Source: Lepidurus packardi
Taxonomy: Eukaryota; Arthropoda; Branchiopoda; Notostraca; Triopsidae
Direction of reading: 5' to 3'
DNA length: 64,000 nt
NCBI GenBank assembly: GCA_023053545.1
Contig: JAKZAN010000059.1
Location: 186,001-250,000, forward strand
Position numbers and translations under genes: made by a program
Shown here: in pieces, positions 40,717 to 55,350 of the stretch
Layout of the letters: each line of letters begins with the position of its first letter
Position numbering within the stretch: the stretch's first letter is position 1
The notes under the pieces: generated by a model
The model's database searches: none
What the model was told of the DNA's origin: nothing
Seen by the model: only the letters and a program-made list of their open reading frames with translations

Positions 40717-41697
40717 ACTGAAATAATTCCTTACGGACTGAATTAATTCCTTACGGACTGAATTAATTCCTTACGGACTGAATTAATTCCTTACGGATTT
40801 AATTAATTCCTTACAGAGTGAATTATTTCCTTACGGACTGAATTAATCGTTTAGGATTGATTGAATTCCGTTCTTACTGAATTAATTCCTTACGGACTGA
40901 ATTAATTCCTTAATTAATTCCTTACGGACTGAATTAATTCCTTACGGACTGAATTATTACATTACGGACTGAATTAAATCCTTACGGACAGGATTAATTC
41001 CTTACGGACTGAATTAATTCCTTACGGACTTAATTAATTCCTTACGGACTGAATTAATTCCTTACGGACTGAATTAATTCCTTACGGACTGAATTATTTC
41101 CTTACGGACTGAATTAATTCTTTAGGATTGATTGAATTCCTTTCTTACTGAATTAATTCCTTACGGACTGAATTAATTCCTTACGGACTGAATTAATTCT
41201 TTAGGATTGATTGATTTCCATTCTTACTGAATTAATTCCTTACGGACTGAATTAATTTCATACGGACTGAATTAATTCATTACGGACTTAATTAATCCAT
41301 TACGTACTGAACTTATTTCTTACGGACTGAATTAATTCCTTACGGACTGAATTAATTCCTTACGGACTGAATTAATACCTTACGGACTGAATTAATTCCT
41401 TACGGACTGAATTAATTCCTTACGGACTTAATTAATTCCTTACGGACTTAATTAATTCCTTACGGACTGAATTAATTCATTACGGACTGAATTAATTCCT
41501 TACGGACCTAATTAATTCCTTACGGACGGACTTAATTCTTTACGGACTTAATTAATTCCTTACCGACTTAATTAATTCCTTACGTGCTTAATTTATTCCT
41601 TACGGTCTGAATTAATTCCGTACGGATTTAATTAATACCTTACGGACTGAATTAATTCCTTTCGGACTGAATTAATTCATTATGGACTTAATTAATT

Positions 41698-41725
41698 CCG
41701 TAAGGAATAAATGAATTAATTACGG
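41698..41725. repeat. Inversion scar
   Basis: Standard form, the copy of the scar at 39,840, displaced by 1,858 because of one added monomer. Confidence 0.85.
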
Positions 41726-42234
41726 ACTGAAATAATTCCTTACGGACTGAAATAAATCCTTACGGATTTAATTAATTCCTTACAGAGTGAATTATTTCCT
41801 TACGGACTGAATTAATTCTTTAGGATTGATTGAATTCCGTTCTTACTGAATTAATTCCTTACGGACTGAATTAATTCCTTAATTAATTCCTTACGGACTG
41901 AATTAATTCCTTACGGACTGAATTATTACATTACGGACTGAATTAAATCCTTACGGACAGGATTAATTCCTTACGGACTGAATTAATTCCTTACGGACTT
42001 AATTAATTCCTTACGGACTGAATTAATTCCTTACGGACTGAATTAATTCCTTACGGACTGAATTATTTCCTTACGGACTGAATTAATTCCTTACGGACTG
42101 AATTAATACCTTACGGACTGAATTAATTCCTTACGTACTGAACTTATTCCTTACGGACTGAATTAATTCCTTACGGACTGAATTAATACCTTACGGACTG
42201 AATTAAATCCTTACGGACTGAATTAATACCTTAC

Positions 42235-43138
42235 GGACTGAATTAAATCCTTACGGACAGAATTAATTCCTTACGGACTGAATTAATTCCTTACGGACTT
42301 AATTAATTCCTTACGGACTGAATTATTTCCTTACGGACTGAATTAATTCTTTAGGATTGATTGATTTCCATTCTTACTGAATTAATTCCTTACGGACTGA
42401 ATTAATTGTTTAGGATTGATTGAATTCCATTCTTACTGAATTAATTCCTTACGGACTGAATTAATTTCTTACGGACTGAATTAATTTCATACGGACTGAA
42501 TTAATTCATTCGGACTTAATTAATCCATTACGGACTGAATTTATTCCTTACGGACTGAACTTATTCCTTACGGACTGAATTAGTTAATTACGGACTGAAT
42601 TAATTCTTTAGGATTGATTGAATTCCTTTCTTACTGAATTAATTCCTTACGGACTCAATTAATTCCTTACGGTCTGAATTAATTCCTTACGGACTGAATT
42701 AAATCCTTACGGACAGAATTAATTCCTTACGGACTGAATTAATTCCTTACGGACTTAATTAATTCCTTACGGACTGAATTATTTCCTTACGGACTGAATT
42801 AATTCTTTAGGATTGATTGATTTCCATTCTTACTGAATTAATTCCTTACGGACTGAATTAATTGTTTAGGATTGATTGAATTCCATTCTTACTGAATTAA
42901 TTCCTTACGGACTGAATTAATTTCTTACGGACTGAATTAATTTCATACGGACTGAATTAATTCATTCGGACTTAATTAATCCATTACGGACTGAATTTAT
43001 TCCTTACGGACTGAACTTATTCCTTACGGACTGAATTAATTAATTACGGACTGAATTAATTCTTTAGGATTGATTGAATTCCTTTCTTACTGAATTAATT
43101 CCTTACGGACTCAATTAATTCCTTACGGTCTGAATTAA
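42235..43138 (+). repeat. Tandem duplication, 456-bp unit, 2 copies
   Basis: Offset 456 holds for ATTGTTTAGG (42,405 and 42,861) and for the 1-bp deleted TTCATTCGG (42,505 and 42,961). The unit is 23 monomers (460) minus three 19-bp units and that 1-bp deletion, exactly 456. One difference is TTAGTTAATTACGG near 42,590 against TTAATTAATTACGG. Confidence 0.85.
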
Positions 43139-43914
43139 TTCCTTACGGATTTAATTAATTCCTTACGGACTGAATTAATTCCTTACGGACTGAATTAATT
43201 CCTTACGGACTGAATTAATTCCTTACGGACTGAATTAATTCCTTTCGGACTGAATTAATTCCTTAAGGACTGAATTATTTCCTTACGGACTGAATTAATT
43301 CTTTAGGATTGATTGAATTCCGTTCTTACTGAATTAATTCCTTGCGGACTGAATTAATTCCTTAATTAATTCCTTACGGACTGAATTAATTCCTTAATTA
43401 ATTCCTTACGGACTGAATTAATTTCATACGGACTGAATTAATTCATTACGGACTTAATTAAGCCATTACGGACTTAATTAATTCCTTACGTACTGAACTT
43501 ATTCCTTACGGACTGAATTAATTCCTTACGGACTGAATTAATTCCTTACGGACTGAATTAAATCCTTACGGACCGAATTAATTCCTTACGGACTGAATTA
43601 ATTCCTTACGGACTTAATTAATACCTTACGGACTGAATTAATTCCTTACGGACTGAATTAATACCTTACGGACTGAATTAATTCCTTACGGACTGAATTA
43701 ATTCCTTACGGACTGAATTATTTCCTTACGGACTGAATTAATTCTTTAGGATTGATTGAATTCCTTTCTTATTGAATTAATTCCTTACGGACTGAATTAA
43801 TTCCTTACGGACTGAATTAATTCTTTAGGATTGATTGATTTCCATTCTTACTGAATTAATTCCTTACGGACTGAATTAATTCTTTAGGATTGATTGAATT
43901 CCATTCTTACTGAA

Positions 43915-45060
43915 TTAATTCCTTACGGACTGAATTAATTCCTTACGGACTGAATTAATTTCATACGGACTGAATTAATTCATTACGGACTTAATTAATC
44001 CATTCGGACTGAATTTATTCCTTACGTACTGAACTTATTTCTTACGGACTGAATTAATTCCTTACGGACTGAATTAATTCCTTACGGACTGAATTAATAC
44101 CTTACGGACTGAATTAAATCCTTACGGACTGAATTAATTCCTTACGGACTTAATTAATTCCTTACGGACTTAATTAATTCCTTACGGACTAAATTATTTC
44201 CTTACGGACAGGATTAATTCCTTACGGACTGAATTAATTCCTTAGGGACAGGATTAATTCCTTACGGACTGAATTAATTCCTTACGGACTGAATTAATTC
44301 CTTACGGACTGAATTATTTCCTTACGGACTGAATTAAATCCTTACGGACCGAATTAATTCCTTACGGACTGAATTAATTCCTTACGGACTTAATTAATAC
44401 CTTACGGACTGAATTAATTCCTTACGGACTGAATTAATTCCTTACGGACTGAATTAATTCCTTACGGACTGAATTAATTCCTTACGGACTGAATTATTTC
44501 CTTACGGACTGAATTAATTCCTTACGGACTGAATTAATTCCTTACGGACTGAATTAATTTCATACGGACTGAATTAATTCATTACGGACTTAATTAATCC
44601 ATTCGGACTGAATTTATTCCTTACGTACTGAACTTATTTCTTACGGACTGAATTAATTCCTTACGGACTGAATTAATTCCTTACGGACTGAATTAATACC
44701 TTACGGACTGAATTAAATCCTTACGGACTGAATTAATTCCTTACGGACTTAATTAATTCCTTACGGACTTAATTAATTCCTTACGGACTTAATTAATTCC
44801 TTACGGACTAAATTATTTCCTTACGGACAGGATTAATTCCTTATGGACTGAATTAATTCCTTAGGGACAGGATTAATTCCTTACGGACTGAATTAATTCC
44901 TTACGGACTGAATTAATTCCTTACGGACTGAATTATTTCCTTACGGACTGAATTAAATCCTTACGGACCGAATTAATTCCTTACGGACTGATTTAATTCC
45001 TTACGGACTTAATTAATACCTTACGGACTGAATTAATTCCTTACGGACTGAATTAATTCC
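43915..45060 (+). repeat. Tandem duplication, 599- to 619-bp unit
   Basis: CATTCGGACTG (1 bp deleted) lies at 44,001 and 44,600, offset 599, which is 30 monomers minus 1. The second copy then has one extra GACTTAATT monomer, so CTTAGGGACAGG lies 619 apart (44,241 and 44,860). No 19-bp unit lies within the main repeated part. Confidence 0.8.
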
Positions 45061-47140
45061 TTACGGACTGAATTATTTCCTTACAGACTGAATTAATTCT
45101 TTAGGATTGATTGAATTCCTTTCTTATTGAATTAATTCCTTACGGACTGAATTATTTCCTAACGGACTGAATTAATTCTTTAGTATTGATTGAATTCCTT
45201 TTTTACTGAATTAATTCCTTACGGACTGAATTAATTTATTACGGACTTAATTAATCCATTACGGACTGAATTAATTCCTTACGGACTGAATTAATACCTT
45301 ACGGACTGAATTAAATCCTTACGGACAGAATTAATTCCTTACGGACTGAATTAATTCCTTACGGACTTAATTAATTCCTTACGGACTGAATTATTTCCTT
45401 ACGGACTGAATTAATTCTTTAGGATTGATTGATTTCCATTCTTACTGAATTAATTCCTTACGGACTGAATTAATTCTTTAGGATTGATTGAATTAAATTC
45501 TTACTGAATTAATTCCTTACGGACTGAATTAATTCCTTACGGTCTGAATTAATTCCTTACGGATTTAATTAATTCCTTACGGACTGAATTAATTCCTTAC
45601 GGACTGAATTAATTCCTTACGGACTGAATTAATTCCTTACGGATTTAATTAATTCCTTACGGACTGAATTAATTCCTTACGGACTGAATTAATTCCTTAC
45701 GGACTGAATTAATTCCTTACGGACTGAATTAATTCCTTTCGGACTGAATTAATTCTTTAGGATTGATTGAATTCCGTTCTTATTGAATTAATTCCTTACG
45801 GACTGAATTAATTCCTTAATTTATTCCTTACGGACTGAATTAATTTCATACGGACTGAATTAATTCATTACGGACTTAATTAATCCATTACGGACTTAAT
45901 TAATTCCTTACGGACTTAATTAATCCATTACGGACTTAATTAATTCCTTACGTACTGAATTAATTCCTTACGGGCTGAATTAATACCTTACGGACTGAAT
46001 TAAATCCTTACGGATCGAATTAATTCCTTACGGACTGAATTAATTCCTTACGGAATTAATTATTTCCTTACGGACTGAATTAATTCCTTACGGACTGAAT
46101 TAATACCTTACGGACTGAATTAGTTCCTCACGGACTGAATTAATTCTTTAGGATTGATTGAATTACTTTCTTACTGAATTAATTCCTTACGGACTGAATG
46201 AATTCCCTACGGACTGAATTAATTTCATACGGACTGAATTAATTCCTTACGGACCTAATTAATCCATTACGGACTGAATTAATTCCTTACGTACTGAACT
46301 TATTCCTTACGGACTGAATTAATTCCTTACGGACTGAATTAATTCCTTACGGACTGAATTATTACATTACGGACTGAATTAAATCCGTACGGACAGGATT
46401 AATTCCTTACGGACTGAATTAATTCCTTACGGACTTAATTAATTCCATACGGACTGAATTAATTCCTTACGGACTGAATTAATTCCTTACGGACTGAATT
46501 ATTTCCTTACGGACTGAAAAAATTCTTTAGGATTGATTGAATTCCTTTCTTACTGAATTAATTCCTTACGGACTGAATTATTTCCTTACGGACTGAATTA
46601 ATTCTTTAGGATTGATTGAATTCCTTTCTTATTGAATTAATTCCTTACGGACTGAATTAGTTCCTTACGGACTGAATTAATTCTTTAGGATTGATTGATT
46701 TCCATTCTTACTGAATTAATTCCTTACGGACTGAATTAATTCTTTAGGATTGATTGAATTCCATTCTTACTGAATTAATTCCTTACGGACTGAATTAATT
46801 CCTTACGGACTGAATTAATTTCATACGGACTGAATTAATCCATTACGGACTGAATTTATTCCTTACGTACTGAACTTATTCCTTACGGACTGAATTAATT
46901 CCTTACGGACTGAATTAATTCCTTACGGACTGAATTAATACCTTACGGACTGAATTAATTCCTTACGGACTTAATTAATTCCTTACGGACTTAATTAATT
47001 CCTTACGGACTTAATTAATTCCTTACGTGCTTAATTAATTCCTTACGGTCTGAATTAATTACGTACGGATTTAATTAATTCCTTACGGACTGAATTAATT
47101 CCTTACGGACTGAATTAATTCATTATGGACTTAATGAATT

Positions 47141-47168
47141 CCGTAAGGAATAAATGAATTAATTACGG
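47141..47168. repeat. Inversion scar, TTAATGAATT subtype
   Basis: The left flank reads CATTATGGACTTAATGAATT in place of CTTAATTAATT. This subtype is the only one seen from here to the last scar at 56,803. Confidence 0.85.
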
Positions 47169-47600
47169 ACTGAAATAATTCCTTACGGACTGAATTAGTT
47201 CCTTACGGACTGAATTAATTCCTTACGGACTGAATTAATTCCTTACGCACTGAATTAATTCCTTACGGACTTAATTAATTCCTTACAGAGTGAATTAATT
47301 CCTTACGGACTGAATTATTTCCTTACGGACTGAATTAATTCCTTACGGACTGAATTAATACCTTACGGACTGAATTAATTCCTTACGGACTGAATTAATA
47401 CCTTACGGACTGAATTAATTCCTTACGGACTTAATTAATTCCTTACGGACTTAATTAATTCCTTACGGACTTAATTAATTCCTTACGTGCTTAATTAATT
47501 CCTTACGGTCTGAATTAATTACGTACGGATTTAATTAATTCCTTACGGACTGAATTAATTCCTTACGGACTGAATTAATTCATTATGGACTTAATGAATT

Positions 47601-47628
47601 CCGTAAGGAATAAATGAATTAATTACGG
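47601..47628. repeat. Inversion scar, TTAATGAATT subtype
   Basis: Copy of the scar 460 bp upstream. Confidence 0.85.
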
Positions 47629-48129
47629 ACTGAAATAATTCCTTACGGACTGAATTAGTTCCTTACGGACTGAATTAATTCCTTACGGACTGAATTAATT
47701 CCTTACGGACTGAATTAATTCCTTACGGACTTAATTAATTCCTTACAGAGTGAATTAATTCCTTACGGACTGAATTATTTCCTTACGGACTGAATTAATT
47801 CCTTACGGACTGAATTAATACCTTACGGACTGAATTAATTCCTTACGGACTGAATTAATTCCTTACGGACTGAATTATTTCCTTACGGACTGAATTAATT
47901 CTTTAGGATTGATTGAATTCCTTTCTTATTGAATTAATTCCTTACGGACTGAATTAATTCCTTAATTAATTCCTTACGGACTGAATTAATTTCATACGGA
48001 CTGAATTAATTTATTACGTACTGAACTTATTCCTTACGGACTGAGTTAATTCCTTACGGACTGAATTAATACCTTACGGACTGAATTAAATCCTTACGGA
48101 CAGAATTAATTCCTTACGGACTGAATTAA

Positions 48130-49570
48130 TTCCTTATGGACTTAATTAATTCCTTACGGACTGAATTATTTCCTTACGGACTGAATTAATTCCTTATTAT
48201 TGATTGATTTCCATTCTTACTGAATTAATTCCTTACGGACTGAATTAATTCTTTAGGATTGATTGAATTCCATTCTTACTGAATTAATTCCTTACGGACT
48301 GAATTAATTCCTTACGGACTGAATTAATTTCATACGGACTGGATTAATTCATTACGGACTTAATTAATCAATTACGGACTGAATTTATTCCTTATGTACT
48401 GATCTTATTCCTTACGGATTGAATTAATTCCTTACCGACTGAATTAATTCCTTACGGGCTGAATTAATACCTAACGGACTGTATTAAATCCTTACGGATC
48501 GAATTAATTCCTTACGGACTGAATTAATTCCTTACGGAATTAATTATTTCCTTACGGACTGAATTAATTCCTTACGGACTGAATTAATACCTTACGGACT
48601 GAATTAGTTCCTCACGGACTGAATTAATTCTTTAGGATTGATTGAATTACTTTCTTACTGAATTAATTCCTTACGGACTGAATGAATTCCCTACGGACTG
48701 AATTAATTTCATACGGACTGAATTAATTCCTTACGGACCTAATTAATCCATTACGGACTGAATTAATTCCTTACGTACTGAAATATTCCTTACGGACTGA
48801 ATTAATTCCTTACGGACTGAATTAATTCCTTACGGACTGAATTATTACATTACGGACTGAATTAAATCCTTACGGACTGAATTAATTCCTTATGGACTTA
48901 ATTAATTCCTTACGGACTGAATTATTTCCTTACGGACTGAATTAATTCTTTATTATTGATTGATTTCCATTCTTACTGAATTAATTCCTTACGGACTGAA
49001 TTAATTCCTTACGGACTGAATTAATTTCATACGGACTGGATTAATTCATTACGGACTTAATTAATCAATTACGGACTGAATTTATTCCTTATGTACTGAT
49101 CTTATTCCTTACGGATTGAATTAATTCCTTACCGACTGAATTAATTCCTTACGGGCTGAATTAATACCTAACGGACTGAATTAAATCCTTACGGATCGAA
49201 TTAATTCCTTACGGACTGAATTAATTCCTTGCGGAACTAATTATTTCCTTACGGACTGAATTAATTCCTTACGGACTGAATTAATACCTTACGGACTGAA
49301 TTAGTTCCTCACGGACTGAATTAATTCTTTAGGATTGATTGAATTACTTTCTTACTGAATTAATTCCTTACGGACTGAATGAATTCCCTACGGACTGAAT
49401 TAATTTCATACGGACTGAATTAATTCCTTACGGACCTAATTAATCCATTACGGACTGAATTAATTCCTTACGTACTGAAATATTCCTTACGGACTGAATT
49501 AATTCCTTACGGACTGAATTAATTCCTTACGGACTGAATTATTACATTACGGACTGAATTAAATCCTTAC
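48130..49570 (+). repeat. Tandem duplication, 697- to 756-bp unit
   Basis: The rare TATTATTGATTG unit lies at 48,195 and 48,951 (offset 756). The second copy then lacks about 59 bp, so ACTGATCTTATTCC near 48,398 and 49,095 and GAAATATTCC near 48,779 and 49,476 are 697 apart. 59 bp equals a 39-bp composite plus one monomer. Confidence 0.75.
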
Positions 49571-51250
49571 GGACAGGATTAATTCCTTACGGACTGAATT
49601 AATTCCTTACGGACTTAATTAATTCCATACGGACTGAATTAATTCCTTACGGACTGAATTAATTCCTTACGGACTGAATTATTTCCTTACGGACTGAAAA
49701 AATTCTTTAGGATTGATTGAATTCCTTTCTTACTGAATTAATTCCTTACGGACTGAATTAATTCCTTACGGACTGAATTAATTCCTTACGGACTAAATTA
49801 ATACCTTACGGACTGAATTAATTCCTTACGGACTGAATTAATTCCTTACGGACTGAATTATTTCCTTACGGACTGAATTAATTCTTTAGGATTGATTGAA
49901 TTCCTTTCTTATTGAATTAATTCCTTACGGACTGAATTAATTCCTTACGGACTGAATTAATTCTTTAGGATTGATTGATTTCCATTCTTACTGAATTAAA
50001 TCCTTACGGACTGAATTAATTCTTTAGGATTGATTGAATTCCATTCATACTGAATTAATTCCTTACGGACTGAATTAATTCCTTACGGACTGAATTAATT
50101 TCATACGGACCGAATTAATCCATTACGGACTGAATTTATTCCTTACGTACTGAACTTATTCCTTACGGACTGAATTAATTCCTTACGGACTGAATTAATT
50201 CCTTACGGACTGAATTAATACCTTACGGACTGAATTAATTCCTTACGGACTTAATTAATTCCTTACGGACTTAATTAATTCCTTACGCACTTAATTAATT
50301 CCTTACGGACTTAATTAATTCCTTACGAGCTTAATTAATTCCTTACGGTCTGAATTAATTACGTACGGATTTAATTAATTCCTTACGGACTGAATTAATT
50401 CCTTACGGACTGAATTAATTCATTATGGACTTAATGAATTCCGTTCCGTAAGGAATAAATGAATTAATTACGGACTGAAATAATTCCTTACGGACTGAAT
50501 TAGTTCCTTACGGACTGAAATAATTCCTTACGGACTGAATTAATTCCTTACGGACTGAATTAATTCCTTACGGACTTAATTAATTCCTTACAGAGTGAAT
50601 TAATTCCTTACGGACTGAATTATTTCCTTACGGACTGAATTAATTCCTTACGGACTGAATTAATACCTTACGGACTGAATTAATTCCTTACGGACTGAAT
50701 TAATTCCTTACGGACTGAATTATTTCCTTACGGACTGAATTAATTCTTTAGGATTGATTGAATTCCTTTCTTATTGAATTAATTCCTTACGGACTGAATT
50801 AATTCCTTAATTAATTCCTTACGGACTGAATTAATTTCATACGGACTGAATTAATTAATTACGTACTGAACTTATTCCTTACGGACTGAGTTAATTCCTT
50901 ACGGACTGAATTAATACCTTACGGACTGAATTAAATCCTTACGGACAGAATTAATTCCTTACGGACTGAATTAATTCCTTATGGACTTAATTAATTCCTT
51001 ACGGACTGAATTATTTCCTTACGGACTGAATTAATTCTTTAGGATTGATTGATTTCCATTCTTACTGAATTAATTCCTTACGGACTGAATTAATTCTTTA
51101 GGATTGATTGAATTCCATTCTTACTGAATTAATTCCTTACGGACTGAATTAATTCCTTACGGACTGAATTAATTTCATACGGACTGGATTAATTCATTAC
51201 GGACTTAATTAATCCATTACGGACTGAATTTATTCCTTACGTACTGAACT
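49322..51250 (+). repeat. 2-kb dispersed block, copy 2
   Basis: Partner of 46,141-48,420, overlapping the end of the 756-bp duplication. It carries a 5-bp duplication next to its inversion scar (CCGTTCCGTAAGG at 50,441). Confidence 0.7.
50446..50473. repeat. Inversion scar with 5-bp duplication on its left
   Basis: The sequence before the stem reads ATTCCGTT and then CCGTAAGG, so TTCCG is duplicated directly at the inversion junction. Confidence 0.85.
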
Positions 51251-52023
51251 TATTCCTTACGGACTGAATTAATTCCTTACGGACTGAATTAATTCCTTAC
51301 GGACTGAATTAGTTCCTCACGGACTGAATTAATTCTTTAGGATTGATTGAATTCCTTTCTTACTGAATGAATTCCTTACGGACTGAATGAATTCCTTACG
51401 GACTGAATGAATTCCTTACGGACTGATTTAATTTCATACGGACTGAATTAATACCTTACGGACTGAATTAAATCCTTACGGACCGAATTAATTCCTTACG
51501 GTCTGAATTAATTCCTTACGGATTTAATTAATTCCTTACGGACTGAATTAATTCCTTACGGACTGAATTAATTCCTTACGGACTGAATTAATTCCTTACG
51601 GACTGAAATAATTCCTTTCGGACTGAATTAATTCCTTAAGGACTGAATTATTTCCTTACGGACTGAATTAATTCTTTAGGATTGATTGAATTCCGTTCTT
51701 ACTGAATTAATTCCTTACGGACTGAATTAATTCCTTAATTAATTCCTTACGGACTGAATTAATTTCATACGGACTGAATTAATTCATTACGGACTTAATT
51801 AATCCATTACGGACATAATTAATTCCTTACGTACTGAACTTATTCCTTACGGACTGAATTAATTCCTTACGGACTGAATTAATTCCTTACGGGCTGAATT
51901 AATACCTTACGGACTGAATTAAATCCTTACGGACCAAATTAATTCCTTACGGACAGAATTAATTCCTTACGGACTAAATTAATTCCTTACGGACTGAATT
52001 AATTCATTATGGACTTAATGAAT

Positions 52024-52051
52024 TCCGTAAGGAATAAATGAATTAATTACG
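52024..52051. repeat. Inversion scar, TTAATGAATT subtype
   Basis: Standard stem and loop, preceded by the TTACGGACTAAATT unit that marks the 52-57 kb family. Confidence 0.85.
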
Positions 52052-53862
52052 GACTGAAATAATTCCTTACGGACTGAATTAGTTCCTTACGGACTGAATT
52101 AATTCCTTACGGACTGAATTAATTCCTTACGGACTGAATTTATTCCTTACGGACTTAATTAATTCCTTACAGAGTGAATTAATTCCTTACGGACTGAATT
52201 ATTTCCTTACGGACTGAATTGATTCCTTACGGACTGAATTAATACCTTACGGACTGAATTAATTCCTTACGGACTGAATTAATTCCTTACGGACTGAATT
52301 ATTTCCTTACGGACTGAATTAATTCTTTAGGATTGATTGAATTCCTTTCTTATTGAATTAATTCCTTACGGACTGAATTAATTCCTTAATTAATTCCTTA
52401 CGGACTGAATTAATTTCATACGGACTGAATTAATTTATTACGTACTGAACTTATTCCTTACGGACTGAGTTAATTCCTTACGGACTGAATTAATACCTTA
52501 CGGACTGAATTAAATCCTTACCCACCGAATTAATTCCTTACGGACTGAATTAATTCCTTACGGACTTAATTAATTCCTTACGGACTGAATTAATTCCTTT
52601 CGGACTGAATTAATTCCTTACGGACTGAATTATTTCCTCACTGACTGAATTAATTCTTTAGGATTGATTGAATTCCTTTCTTACTGAATTAATTCCTTAC
52701 GGACTGAATGAATTCCTTACGGACTGATTTAATTTCATACGGACTGAATTAATTCCTTACGGACTTAATTAATTCCTTACGGACTGAATTATTACATTAC
52801 GGACTGAATTAATTCCTTACGGACAGAATTAATTCCTTACGGACTGAATTAATTCCTTACGGACTGAATTAATTCCTTACGGACTGAATTATTTCCTTAC
52901 GGACTGAATTAATTCTTTAGGATTGATTGATTTCCATTCTTACTGAATGAATTCCTTACGGACTGAATGAATTCCTTACGGACTGAATGAATTCCTTACG
53001 GACTGATTTAATTTCATACGGACTGAATTAATACCTTACGGACTGAATTAAATCCTTACGGACCGAATTAATTCCTTACGGACTGAATTAATTCCTTACG
53101 GACTTAATTAATTCCTTACGGACTGAATTAATTCCTTTCGGACTGAATTAATTCCTTACGGACTGAATTATTTCCTCACTGACTGAATTAATTCTTTAGG
53201 ATTGATTGAATTCCTTTCTTACTGAATTAATTCCTTACGGACTGAATGAATTCCTTACGGACAGAATTAATTCCTTACGGACTGAATTAATTCCTTACGG
53301 ACTGAATTAATTCCTTACGGACTGAATTATTTCCTTACGGACTGAATTAATTCTTTAGGATTGATTGAATTCCTTTCTTACTGAATTAATTCCTTACGGA
53401 GTGAATTAATTCCTTACGGTCTGAATTAATTCCTTACGGATTTAATTAATTCCTTACGGACTGAATTAATTCCTTACGGACTGAATTAATTCCTTACGGA
53501 CTGAATTAATTCCTTACGGACTGAAATAATTCCTTTCGGACTGAATTAATTCCTTAAGGACTGAATTAGTTCCTTACGGACTGAATTAATTCTTTAGGAT
53601 TGATTGAATTCCGTTCTTACTGAATTAATTCCTTACGGACTGAATTAATTCCTTAATTAATTCCTTACGTACTGAACTTATTCCTTACGGACTGAATTAA
53701 TTCCTTACGGACTGAATTAATTCCTTACGGGCTGAATTAATACCTTACGGACTGAATTAAATCCTTACGGACCAAATTAATTCCTTACGGACTGAATTAA
53801 TTCCTTACGGACTAAATTAATTCCTTACGGACTGAATTAATTCATTATGGACTTAATGAATT

Positions 53863-53890
53863 CCGTAAGGAATAAATGAATTAATTACGG
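53863..53890. repeat. Inversion scar, TTAATGAATT subtype
   Basis: First of three scars that mark the 1,460-bp array. Confidence 0.85.
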
Positions 53891-55322
53891 ACTGAAATAA
53901 TTCCTTACGGACTGAATTAGTTCCTTACGGACTGAATTAATTCCTTACGGACTGAATTAATTCCTTACGGACTGAATTAATTCCTTACGGACTTAATTAA
54001 TTCCTTACAGAGTGAATTAATTCCTTACGGACTGAATTATTTCCTTACGGACAGAATTGATTCCTTACGGACTGAATTAATACCTTACGGACTGAATTAA
54101 TTCCTTACGGACTGAATTAATTCCTTACGGACTGAATTATTTCCTTACGGACTGAATTAATTCTTTAGGATTGATTGAATTCCTTTCTTATTGAATTAAT
54201 TCCTTACGGACTGAATTAATTCCTTAATTAATTCCTTACGGACTGAATTAATTTCATACGGACTGAATTAATTTATTACGTACTGAACTTATTCCTTACG
54301 GACTGAGTTAATTCCTTACGGACTGAATTAATACCTTACGGACTGAATTAAATCCTTACGGACCGAATTAATTCCTTACGGACTGAATTAATTCCTTACG
54401 GACTTAATTAATTCCTTACGGACTGAATTAATTCCTTTCGGACTGAATTAATTCCTTACGGACTGAATTATTTCCTCACTGACTGAATTAATTCTTTAGG
54501 ATTGATTGAATTCCTTTCTTACTGAATTAATTCCTTACGGACTGAATGAATTCCTTACGGACTGATTTAATTTCATACGGACTGAATTAATTCCTTACGG
54601 ACTTAATTAATTCCTTACGGACTGAATTATTACATTACGGACTGAATTAATTCCTTACGGACAGAATTAATTCCTTACGGACTGAATTAATTCCTTACGG
54701 ACTGAATTAATTCCTTACGGACTGAATTATTTCCTTACGGACTGAATTAATTCTTTAGGATTGATTGAATTCCTTTCTTACTGAATTAATTCCTTACGGA
54801 GTGAATTAATTCCTTACGGTCTGAATTAATTCCTTACGGATTTAATTAATTCCTTACGGACTGAATTAATTCCTTACGGACTGAATTAATTCCTTACGGA
54901 CTGAATTAATTCCTTACGGACTGAAATAATTCCTTTCGGACTGAATTAATTCCTTAAGGACTGAATTATTTCCTTACGGACTGAATTAATTCTTTAGGAT
55001 TGATTGAATTCCGTTCTTACTGAATTAATTCCTTACGGACTGAATTAATTCCTTAATTAATTCCTTACGGACTGAATTAATTTCATACGGACTGAATTAA
55101 TTCATTACGGACTTAATTAATCCATTACGGACATAATTAATTCCTTACGTACTGAACTTATTCCTTACGGACTGAATTAATTCCTTACGGGCTGAATTAA
55201 TACCTTACGGACTGAATTAAATCCTTACGGACCAAATTAATTCCTTACGGACAGAATTAATTCCTTACGGACTAAATTAATTCCTTACGGACTGAATTAA
55301 TTCATTATGGACTTAATGAATT

Positions 55323-55350
55323 CCGTAAGGAATAAATGAATTAATTACGG
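55323..55350. repeat. Inversion scar, TTAATGAATT subtype
   Basis: Second scar of the 1,460-bp array, exactly one unit after the first. Confidence 0.85.

Larger units (their letters stand above)
38603..42390 (+). repeat. Tandem duplication, 1,838-bp unit, 2 copies
   Basis: Copy 1 is about 38,603-40,440 and copy 2 about 40,441-42,300. The deleted scar CCGTAGG lies at 38,852 and 40,690, an offset of 1,838. The unit is 93 monomers (1,860) minus five 19-bp units, two 12-bp units and the 1-bp deletion, which gives exactly 1,838. Copy 2 has one extra monomer near 41,460, so the later offset is 1,858. One 12-bp unit in copy 1 is altered (TTAACTAATTCC near 39,072). Confidence 0.85.
46941..47860 (+). 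repeat. Tandem duplication, 460-bp unit, 2 copies
   Basis: Offset 460 (23 monomers exactly) holds for ACGTACGG (47,061 and 47,521) and for the inversion scar (47,141 and 47,601). There is no 19- or 12-bp unit inside. One difference is TTACGCACTG near 47,245 in copy 1 only. Confidence 0.85.
46141..48420 (+). repeat. 2-kb dispersed block, copy 1 (partner about 49,322-51,250)
   Basis: The rare GACTGAAAAAATTCTTTAGG lies at 46,512 and again 3,180 bp on at 49,692. The offset drifts from 3,181 to 3,280 to 3,300 as whole monomers are gained. Also shared are AATTACGTACGG (47,057 and 50,357) and the scar with TTAATGAATT on its left. The block contains the 460-bp duplication, which the partner has only once. 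Confidence 0.7.
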
